Assembly (NCBI RefSeq): GCF_008831285.2
Contig: NW_022204804.1
Location: 1 to 24,076, forward strand
Direction of reading: 5' to 3'
Source of the DNA: Nymphaea colorata
Lineage: Eukaryota > Streptophyta > Magnoliopsida > Nymphaeales > Nymphaeaceae
DNA: 24,076 nucleotides
Each line of letters starts with the position of its first letter. Positions within the stretch are counted from its first letter, which is position 1. The notes below the pieces were generated by a model. The model was not told where the DNA came from, searched no databases, and saw only the letters and a list, made by a program, of their open reading frames with translations. This document shows positions 1-7,490 of the stretch, piece by piece. The translations under genes and the position numbers were made by a program.

Positions 1-776
1 AGTGAAATACATTAGATTAACTATAAGGGACCAATATAGTGATTGAAATCTCATTCATTTCCAAACGGACTTCTTTTTTTCAAGCCACTAAGTCATTCTA
101 TACGTATGTAACAAATGGTTACGCACATTCAATTAAATATAAGTTATCAAAATGTATGCAAGAACAAGTAAAAATGAATCACATAATCTCTCGATTAAAC
201 ATAAGTGATCAAATGTATGTAATAACAAGTGAAACACATTAAGTTACCTTAAGACACCAAATGAATCACTCGAATCCCATTCATTTTCATATAAACCTAT
301 GATTTTAATTTACTAAATCATTTAATATAAACGTAACAACAAGTTAAGTACATTCAATTAAATATGCGTGATCAATTGAATCACTTAAATCCCACTCGTA
401 TTGATGTGAACTTGTGCATCGATCACTATAGATGTAACAACATGTTCAACTTATCGTACAAACTAGAAAGATCAAACTAATGCATAGGTCTCCTTTATAT
501 CCATATAAACTTGTGAGTTTAATTATTTAAATCATTGATCATGGATGTAATAACATGTGAAACACGTTAGGTTAACTATAAGACACCAAATGAATCACTC
601 GAATCACATTCATTTTCATACAAACTTGTGATTTCAGTTCACTTAATCAAGCAACATGGATGTAACAATAAGTTAAGCACATTCAATTAAGTATGTGTGA
701 TCATTTGAATCACTTAAATCGCACTTGTATTGATACGAACTTGTAATTTCAATCCTTTAGATCGTGCACTATAGTC

Positions 777-957
777 GTACCAATACGAGTCAGATTTAAG
801 TGATTCATATGATCACGCATACTTTATTGAATGTACTTGACTTATTGTTATATCCATGTTAAATGATTTAGTAGATTGAAATCACAGGCTTGCATGAAAA
901 TGAATGAGATTTGAGTGATTCATTTGGTGCCCTATTGTTAACCTAATTCACTTGTTA
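777..957 (-). repeat. Inverted alpha-beta pair, HOR copy 1
   Basis: Read on the minus strand this 181-bp stretch is an alpha (from taacaagtg) followed by the first two thirds of a beta (to cgtattggtac). It has the alpha hallmarks caccaaatgaatcactc and actaaatcatttaacatgg and the beta hallmark gaatcacttaaatc. It shares acatgg and acaataag with the alpha-beta pair just upstream, so it looks like an inverted duplicate of that pair. Confidence 0.93.
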
Positions 958-1798
958 AGCACATTCAATTAAATTACAAGTGAAACACATTAGGTTAACT
1001 ATATGACACCAAATGAATCACTTGTTAAGGACATCCGTATTAAGAATCATTATAAATGTAACAACTAGTGAAACACATTAGGTAAACCATAAGACACCAA
1101 ATGAATCACTCGAATCTCATTCATTTTCATACAAACTTGTGATTTCGATCTACTAAATCATTTAATATAGATGTAACAACAAGTTAAACACATTCAATAA
1201 GCATGCATGATCATATGAATCATTTAAATCTCACTTGTATTGGTACGAACGCGTGATTTCAATCCTTTAGATCGTTCACTATAGATGTAACAACAAATTC
1301 AACTCATCGGACTAATTACACGCATTCAAAGTAATGCATAGATCCCATTTGTATCCATATGAACTTGCGATTTCAATCATTTAAATCATTCATTATAGAT
1401 GTAATACAAGTGAAATACACTAGATTAACTGTAAGGGACCAACTTAATGACCTGACTCTCATTCATTTCCAAACGAACTTCTTATTTCAAGCCACTAAGT
1501 CATTCTATACGTATGTAACAAATGGCTACGCACACTCAATTAAATATATTGATCAAATATATGTAATAACAAGTGAAAATGAATCATTTAATCTCTCAAT
1601 TAAATATATGTGATCAAATATATGTAATAACAAGTGAAACATATTAGGTTACCTACAAGACACCAAATGAATCACTCAAATCTCATTCATTTCCATACAA
1701 ACCTATGATTTCAATATACTAAATCATTTAATATAGACGTAACAACAAGTTAAGCACATTCAATTAAGTATGCGTGATCAAATGAATCACTTAAATCT

Positions 1799-1818
1799 CA
1801 CTCGTATCGAGACGAGTG
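1799..1818. repeat. Beta foldback hairpin, HOR copy 1 block II
   Basis: A 7-bp perfect stem (cactcgt / acgagtg) with a 6-base loop. The right arm continues as gatttagtg, an imperfect inverted copy of cacttaaatct upstream, so the longer imperfect stem spans about 1788-1826. The right part, to about 1853, is inverted repeat-like sequence that replaces the normal end of beta, yet the monomer keeps about 114 bp. Confidence 0.85.
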
Positions 1819-3140
1819 ATTTAGTGTGCGTATGGATACAAATGAATGAGATGTAACAACATGTTCAACTTATTGAACAAACTACAAGGGATCAAACTAA
1901 ACTAATCCATAGGTCTCCTTTACATCCATATAAACTTGTGAGTTTTTATCGTTTAAATCGTTGATCATAGATGTCATAACGAGTGAAACACATTAGGTTA
2001 ATTATAAGACACCAAATGAATCACTCAAATCTCATTTATTTCACACAAACTTGTGATTTGAATTCACTTAATCTAGCAATATGGATGTAACAACAAGTTA
2101 AGCACATTCAATTAAGTATGTGTGATCATTTGAATCACTTAAATCGCACTTGTATTGATACGAACTTGTGATTTCAATCATTTAGATCGTGCACTATAGT
2201 TGTAACAATAAATTCAACTCATCGGACTAACTACACGCGTTTGTATCCACATGAACATGTGATTTCAATCATTTAAATCATTCATTATATATGTATTCCA
2301 AACGAACTTCTGGTATCAAAGCCACTAGGTCATTCTATACGTAAGTAAGAAATGGTCACGCACATTCAATTAAATACAAGTGATCAATTATATGTAATAA
2401 CAAGTGAAAATGAATCACTTAATCTCTCAATTAAATATAAGTGATCAAATATATGTAATAACAAGTGAAACACATTAGGTTACTTACAAGACACCAAATG
2501 AATCACTCCAATATCATTCATTTTCATACAAACCTATGATTTTAATCTACTAAATCATTTAATATAGACGTAACAACAAGTTAAGCACATTCAATTACGT
2601 ATGTGTGATAAAATGAATCACTTAAATCCCACTCGTATTGATACGAACTTGTGATTTCAATTCCTTACATCGATCACCATAGATGTAAGAACTAGTTCAA
2701 CTTATTGAACTAACTACAAGGGATCAAACTAATGCATAGGTCTCCTTTATATCCATACAAACTTGTAAGTTTTAATCATTTAAATCATTGATCAAAGATG
2801 TAATAACAAGTGAAACACAATAGGTTAACTACAAGACACCAAATGAATCACTCGAATCTCATTCATTTTCGCACAAACTTGTGATTTCAATCTACTAAAT
2901 CATTTATTATAGACGTAACAACAAGTTAAACACATTCAATTAAGTATGCATGATTATATGAATCACTTAAATCTCACTTGTATTCGTACGAACATGTGAT
3001 TTCAATCCTTTAGAACGTTCCTATAGATGTAACAACAAATTCAACTCATCGGACTAACTACACGTGTACAAATATAGTGACTTCAACCATTTGTATCCAT
3101 ATAAACTTGTGATTTCAACCATTTAAATCATTCATTATAG

Positions 3141-3255
3141 ATGTAATAACAAGTGAAATACATTAGATTAACTATAAGGGACCAATATAGTGACTTGACT
3201 CTCATTCATTTCCAAACGGACTTCTTTTTTCAAGCCACTAAGTCATTCTATACGT
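3141..3255 (+). repeat. Alpha* monomer, representative (115 bp)
   Basis: This alpha variant opens each block and is the best marker of block boundaries. It shares aagtgaaatacattag and ctcattcatt with alpha but diverges in its second half (ccaaacggacttc, then caagccactaagtcattc). The block II version reads gaaatacactagattaactg, and the block III version has lost its first half. Confidence 0.88.
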
Positions 3256-3365
3256 ATGTAACAAATGGTTACGCACATTCAATTAAATATAAGTTATCAA
3301 ATGTATGTAAGAACAAGTAAAAATGAATCACATAATCTCTCGATTAAACATAAGTGATCAAATGT
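3256..3365 (+). repeat. Half-monomers h1 (49 bp) and h2 (61 bp)
   Basis: h1 (3256-3304) matches about the first 45 bases of beta and then restarts with a new atgtaa. h2 (3305-3365) has the monomer opening, jumps to a beta-like atgaatcac stretch, then returns to a beta-like cgattaaac...gtgatcaa stretch. Together they are 110 bp, close to one monomer. The same pair follows every alpha* (for example 4666-4774 and 5497-5606), so it predates the tripling of the block. Confidence 0.85.
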
Positions 3366-3810
3366 ATGTAATAACAAGTGAAACACATTAAGTTACCTGT
3401 AAGACACCAAATGAATCACTCGAATCCCATTCATTTTCATATAAACCTATGATTTGAATTTACTAAATCATTTAATATAAACGTAACAACAAGTTAAGTA
3501 CATTCAATTAAATATGCGTGATCAATTGAATCACTTAAATCCACTCGTATTGATGTGAACTTGTGCATCGATCACTATAGATGTAACAACATGTTCAACT
3601 TATCGTACAAACTAGAAAGGATCAAACTAATGCATAGGTCTCCTTTATATCCATATAAACTTGTGAGTTTTAATTATTTAAATCATTGATCATGGATGTA
3701 ATAACATGTGAAACACGTTAGGTTAACTATAAGACACCAAATGAATCACTCGAATCACATTCATTTTCATACAAACTTGTGATTTCAGTTCACTTAATCA
3801 AGCAACATGG

Positions 3811-4004
3811 ATGTAACAATAAGTTAAGCACATTCAATTAAGTATGTGTGATCATTTGAATCACTTAAATCGCACTTGTATTGATACGAACTTGTAATTT
3901 CAATCCTTTAGATCGTGCACTATAGTCGTACCAATACGAGTCAGATTTAAGTGATTCATATGATCACGCATACTTTATTGAATGTACTTGACTTATTGTT
4001 ATAT
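3811..4004. repeat. Head-to-head foldback: 77-bp arms, 40-bp loop (reference)
   Basis: The direct beta (3811-3887) and inverted beta (3928-4004) form an inverted repeat with about 67 of 77 positions matching and a 40-bp spacer. The same arrangement occurs in all full block I copies. A fold of this size could extrude or stall replication, but that is inference. In copy 8 the loop and most of the left arm are deleted. Confidence 0.88.
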
Positions 4005-4108
4005 CCATGTTAAATGATTTAGTAGATTGAAATCACAGGCTTGCATGAAAATGAATGAGATTTGAGTGATTCATTTGGTGCCCTATTGTTAACCTAATTC
4101 ACTTGTTA
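3928..4108 (-). repeat. Inverted alpha-beta pair, HOR copy 2 (reference)
   Basis: Inverted beta is 3928-4004 and inverted alpha is about 4005-4108. By hand alignment the inverted beta has about 10 differences from the direct beta at 3811-3887 over 77 positions. The direct pair at 3696-3925 is the likely parent, since both carry acatgg before the beta opening and acaataag in it. Confidence 0.93.
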
Positions 4109-4206
4109 AGCACATTCAATTAAATTACAAGTGAAACACATTAGGTTAACTATATGACACCAAATGAATCACTTGTTAAGGACATCCGTATTAAGAATCA
4201 TTATAA
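4109..4206 (+). repeat. Scrambled stretch after the inverted pair
   Basis: Directly after the inverted alpha comes a beta-like fragment (agcacattcaattaa), then an alpha-like fragment (tacaagtgaaacac to caaatgaatcac), then a second cttgttaag followed by gacatccgtattaagaatc, which I cannot match elsewhere except in sister copies. It looks like repair debris from the event that made the inversion. Equivalents start at 958, 7261, 9449, 12567, 15579, 16884, 19988 and 23057. Confidence 0.75.
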
Positions 4207-4951
4207 ATGTAACAACTAGTGAAACACATTAGGTAAACCATAAGACACCAAATGAATCACTCGAATCTCATTCATTTTCATACAAACTTGTGATTTCGAT
4301 CTACTAAATCATTTAATATAGATGTAACAACAAGTTAAACACATTCAATTAAGCATGCATGATCATATGAATCATTTAAATCTCACTTGTATTGGTACGA
4401 ACGCGTGATTTCAATCCTTTAGATCGTTCACTATAGATGTAACAACAAATTCAACTCATCGGACTAATTACACGCATTCAAAGTAATGCATAGATCCCAT
4501 TTGTATCCATATGAACTTGCGATTTCAATCATTTAAATCATTCATTATAGATGTAATAACAAGTGAAATACACTAGATTAACTGTAAGGGACCAACTTAA
4601 TGACCTGACTCTCATTCATTTCCAAACGAACTTCTTATTTCAAGCCACTAAGTCATTCTATACGTATGTAACAAATGGCTACGCACACTCAATTAAATAT
4701 ATTGATCAAATATATGTAATAACAAGTGAAAATGAATCATTTAATCTCTCAATTAAATATATGTGATCAAATATATGTAATAACAAGTGAAACATATTAG
4801 GTTACCTACAAGACACCAAATGAATCACTCAAATCTCATTCATTTCCATACAAACCTATGATTTCAATATACTAAATCATTTAATATAGACGTAACAACA
4901 AGTTAAGCACATTCAATTAAGTATGCGTGATCAAATGAATCACTTAAATCT

Positions 4952-4971
4952 CACTCGTATTGAGACGAGTG
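4952..4971. repeat. Beta foldback hairpin, HOR copy 2
   Basis: Same hairpin with loop attgag in place of atcgag; the stem is intact. Confidence 0.85.
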
Positions 4972-5014
4972 ATTTAGTGTGCGTATGGATACAAATGAAT
5001 GAGATGTAACAACA

Positions 5015-5032
5015 TGTTCAACTTATTGAACA
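5015..5032. repeat. Gamma stem-loop, block II form
   Basis: Perfect 7-bp stem tgttcaa / ttgaaca around the loop ctta. The same sequence is at 1862-1879 in copy 1. The outermost base pair is T-A and the next is G-C. Confidence 0.8.
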
Positions 5033-5606
5033 AACTACAAGGGATCAAACTAAACTAATCCATAGGTCTCCTTTACATCCATATAAACTTGTGAGTTTTT
5101 ATCGTTTAAATCGTTGATCATAGATGTCATAACGAGTGAAACACATTAGGTTAATTATAAGACACCAAATGAATCACTCAAATCTCATTTATTTTCACAC
5201 AAACTTGTGATTTGAATTCACTTAATCTAGCAATATGGATGTAACAACAAGTTAAGCACATTCAATTAAGTATGTGTGATCATTTGAATCACTTAAATCG
5301 CACTTGTATTGATACGAACTTGTGATTTCAATCATTTAGATCGTGCACTATAGTTGTAACAATAAATTCAACTCATCGGACTAACTACACGCGTTTGTAT
5401 CCACATGAACATGTGATTTCAATCATTTAAATCATTCATTATATATGTATTCCAAACGAACTTCTGGTATCAAAGCCACTAGGTCATTCTATACGTAAGT
5501 AAGAAATGGTCACGCACATTCAATTAAATACAAGTGATCAATTATATGTAATAACAAGTGAAAATGAATCACTTAATCTCTCAATTAAATATAAGTGATC
5601 AAATAT

Positions 5607-5721
5607 ATGTAATAACAAGTGAAACACATTAGGTTACTTACAAGACACCAAATGAATCACTCCAATATCATTCATTTTCATACAAACCTATGATTTTAAT
5701 CTACTAAATCATTTAATATAG
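5607..5721 (+). repeat. Alpha monomer, representative (115 bp)
   Basis: It opens atgtaataacaagtgaaac and carries gacaccaaatgaatcac near position 38 and actaaatcatttaatatag at its end. The centre (ctcattcattttcatac, then aaacttgtgatt) is shared with alpha*. Two alphas occur per block, three in block I counting the extra pair but not the inverted one. Confidence 0.9.
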
Positions 5722-5836
5722 ACGTAACAACAAGTTAAGCACATTCAATTACGTATGTGTGATAAAATGAATCACTTAAATCCCACTCGTATTGATACGA
5801 ACTTGTGATTTCAATTCCTTACATCGATCACCATAG
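5722..5836 (+). repeat. Beta monomer, representative (115 bp)
   Basis: It opens acgtaacaacaagttaagc and carries cattcaatta near position 21, gaatcacttaaatc near 48, and cgtattgatacgaacttgtg in its second half. The second half (cttgtgatttcaat) is recognisably related to alpha, so the types descend from one monomer. The block I version at 3481 is 15 bp shorter because gatttcaatcctta-like bases are missing. Confidence 0.9.
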
Positions 5837-5951
5837 ATGTAAGAACTAGTTCAACTTATTGAACTAACTACAAGGGATCAAACTAATGCATAGGTCTCCT
5901 TTATATCCATACAAACTTGTAAGTTTTAATCATTTAAATCATTGATCAAAG
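5837..5951 (+). repeat. Gamma monomer, representative (115 bp)
   Basis: It opens atgtaagaactagttcaac and carries ctacaagggatcaaac, then gcataggtctcctttatat, and ends near aatcattgatcaaag. It holds the small stem-loop at 5847-5866. The last gamma of blocks I and III (gamma') differs: it reads aaattcaactcatcggacta and ends in attcattatag. Confidence 0.9.
5847..5866. repeat. Gamma stem-loop, block III form
   Basis: Perfect 8-bp stem tagttcaa / ttgaacta around the same ctta loop; also at 2693-2712 in copy 1. Compared with the block II form, the outer pairs differ on both sides and still pair. In copy 5 a g replaces c in the right arm near 14247 and breaks one pair. Confidence 0.8.
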
Positions 5952-7082
5952 ATGTAATAACAAGTGAAACACAATAGGTTAACTACAAGACACCAAATGA
6001 ATCACTCGAATCTCATTCATTTTCGCACAAACTTGTGATTTCAATCTACTAAATCATTTATTATAGACGTAACAACAAGTTAAACACATTCAATTAAGTA
6101 TGCATGATTATATGAATCACTTAAATCTCACTTGTATTCGTACGAACATGTGATTTCAATCCTTTAGAACGTTCCCTATAGATGTAACAACAAATTCAAC
6201 TCATCGGACTAACTACACGTGTACAAATATAGTGACTTCAACCATTTGTATCCATATAAACTTGTGATTTCAACCATTTAAATCATTCATTATAGATGTA
6301 ATAACAAGTGAAATACATTAGATTAACTATAAGGGACCAATATAGTGACTTGACTCTCATTCATTTCCAAACGGACTTCTTTTTTCAAGCCACTAAGTCA
6401 TTCTATACGTATGTAACAAATGGTTACGCACATTCAATTAAATATAAGTTATCAAATGTATGTAAGAACAAGTAAAAATGAATCACATAATCTCTCGATT
6501 AAACATAAGTGATCAAATGTATGTAATAACAAGTGAAACACATTAAGTTACCTGTAAGACACCAAATGAATCACTCGAATCCCATTCATTTTCATATAAA
6601 CCTATGATTTGAATTTACTAAATCATTTAATATAAACGTAACAACAAGTTAAGTACATTCAATTAAATATGCGTGATCAATTGAATCACTTAAATCCCAC
6701 TCGTATTGATGTGAACTTGTGCATCGATCACTATAGATGTAACAACATGTTCAACTTATCGTACAAACTAGAAAGGATCAAACTAATGCATAGGTCTCCT
6801 TTATATCCATATAAACTTGTGAGTTTTAATTATTTAAATCATTGATCATGGATGTAATAACATGTGAAACACGTTAGGTTAACTATAAGACACCAAATGA
6901 ATCACTCGAATCACATTCATTTTCATACAAACTTGTGATTTCAGTTCACTTAATCAAGCAACATGGATGTAACAATAAGTTAAGCACATTCAATTAAGTA
7001 TGTGTGATCATTTGAATCACTTAAATCGCACTTGTATTGATACGAACTTGTAATTTCAATCCTTAGATCGTGCACTATAGTC

Positions 7083-7260
7083 GTACCAATACGAGTCAGA
7101 TTTAAGTGATTCATATGATCACGCATACTTTATTGAATGTACTTGACTTATTGTTATATCCATGTTAAATGATTTAGTAGATTGAAATCACAGGCTTGCA
7201 TGAAAATAATGAGATTTGAGTGATTCATTTGGTGCCTATTGTTAACCTATTCACTTGTTA
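7083..7260 (-). repeat. Inverted alpha-beta pair, HOR copy 3
   Basis: Same as the reference inverted pair, with a few one-base losses in its last 60 bp (near 7208, 7235 and 7249). The losses belong to the deletion-rich patch that leads up to the block II loss in this copy. Confidence 0.92.
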
Positions 7261-7490
7261 ACACAATTAAATTACAAGTGAAACACATTAGGTTAACATA
7301 TGACACCAAATGAAACATCCTATTAAGATCATTAAATGTAACAACTAAAACATTAGGTAAACATAAGACACAAATGAATCACTCAATTCATTTTCATACA
7401 AACTTGTGATTTCGATCTACTAAATCATTTAATATAGATGTAACAACAAGTTAAACACATTCAATTAATATCTGACATTAAATCCACTTG
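7200..7490. other. Deletion-rich patch in HOR copy 3
   Basis: Against copy 2 this stretch has more than a dozen differences, nearly all losses of one to several bases (for example tgaaaataatgag, gtgcctatt, ttgttaacacaatt, caaatgaaacatcc). Flanking sequence on both sides is clean. This may be poor consensus in the assembly or real decay next to the deletion. Confidence 0.75.
7466..7486. other. Deletion junction in HOR copy 3 (loss of one intermediate block)
   Basis: Upstream the sequence is the extra beta of block I (gttaaacacattcaatta). Downstream it is the last beta of block II (cacttgtattgatacgaac, leading to the tagttgtaacaat of the short gamma). Between them is a short unclear stretch, tatctgacatt. 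Both partners are beta monomers in the same phase, as expected for homologous unequal exchange. Confidence 0.85.

Larger units (their letters stand above)
1..3140 (+). repeat. HOR copy 1 (first 11 bp outside window)
   Basis: This copy begins 11 bases into its first alpha* monomer. Block I runs 1-1398, block II 1399-2290 and block III 2291-3140. It matches copy 2 almost base for base from about 240 onward. Near its start it differs: at 40-50 it reads gattgaaatct where the other copies read gacttgactct, and there is an extra base in the T run near 80. It carries the inverted alpha-beta pair (777-957) and the beta foldback (1799-1818). The beginning of alpha* in block II (1399) lacks two bases of the usual taataacaag. 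Confidence 0.95.
3141..4550 (+). repeat. Intermediate block I, reference (about 1,410 bp)
   Basis: The order is alpha*, h1, h2, alpha, short beta, gamma, alpha, beta, inverted beta, inverted alpha, scrambled stretch, alpha, beta, gamma'. Compared with the ~915-bp plan of block III it has roughly 495 bp extra: the inverted pair plus scrambled stretch (about 280 bp) and one more alpha-beta pair (230 bp), less 15 bp missing from the short beta. Equivalent blocks are 1-1398, 8480-9887, 11610-12970, 14675-15996, 19062-20429 and 22165-23497. Confidence 0.9.
4551..5443 (+). repeat. Intermediate block II, reference (893 bp)
   Basis: The order is alpha*, h1, h2, alpha, foldback beta, gamma (120 bp, with an extra five bases in the aaactaaacta stretch), alpha (opening atgtcataacgag), beta, short gamma (90 bp). 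The last gamma lacks about 25 bp in its middle. Equivalent blocks are 1399-2290, 9888-10778, 12971-13830, 15997-16797 (cut short), 17320-18212, 20430-21315 and 23498 to the window end. Copy 3 lacks nearly all of it. Confidence 0.9.
3141..6295 (+). repeat. HOR copy 2, full-length reference unit (3,155 bp)
   Basis: This is the cleanest copy and defines the unit. Block I starts at 3141, block II at 4551 and block III at 5444. Monomer starts are 3141 (alpha*), 3256 (h1), 3305 (h2), 3366 alpha, 3481 short beta (100 bp), 3581 gamma, 3696 alpha, 3811 beta, 3928-4108 inverted pair, 4109-4206 scrambled stretch, 4207 alpha, 4322 beta, 4437 gamma'. Block II continues 4551 alpha*, 4666 h1, 4714 h2, 4775 alpha, 4890 foldback beta, 5004 gamma (120 bp), 5124 alpha, 5239 beta, 5354 short gamma (90 bp). 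Block III is 5444 short alpha*, 5497 h1, 5546 h2, 5607 alpha, 5722 beta, 5837 gamma, 5952 alpha, 6067 beta, 6182 gamma'. Most monomers are exactly 115 bp. Confidence 0.95.
5444..6295 (+). repeat. Intermediate block III, reference (852 bp)
   Basis: The order is short alpha* (53 bp; about 62 bp of its front half missing), h1, h2, alpha, beta, gamma, alpha, beta, gamma'. Apart from the short alpha* it is the plainest block, and adding the missing 62 bp gives about 914 bp, which I take as the original block length. Equivalent blocks are 2291-3140, 7629-8479, 10779-11609, 13831-14674, 18213-19061 and 21316-22164. Confidence 0.9.

Noticed and set aside
39-242. 67-codon open frame on the plus strand
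   Set aside because: It lies across alpha*, h1 and h2 of the satellite, exists only because of small indels private to copy 1, and is not open in the sister copies.
777-957. Inverted segment as a transposon with terminal inverted repeats
   Set aside because: The minus-strand content is ordinary alpha and beta satellite sequence, with no terminal repeats, target-site duplication or transposase.
1359-1613. 84- and 67-codon open frames at 1359, 4563 and 9900
   Set aside because: They are the same block II alpha*-h1-h2 stretch seen in three HOR copies. Other copies break the frame with single-base changes, and there is no sign of codon-level constraint.
3651-3665. TATA-like tatataaac or catataaac
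   Set aside because: It recurs in many gamma monomers of an AT-rich repeat, with no gene downstream.
4351-4360. catgcatg (RY-like) and cacgtg (G-box or E-box) motifs
   Set aside because: Short motifs expected by chance in this much sequence; with no gene nearby there is no reason to call regulation.
4421-4440. T7-like promoter core (cactatag) at monomer ends
   Set aside because: Only the short cactatag part matches and the upstream half of the promoter is absent. It is a feature of the beta monomer end.
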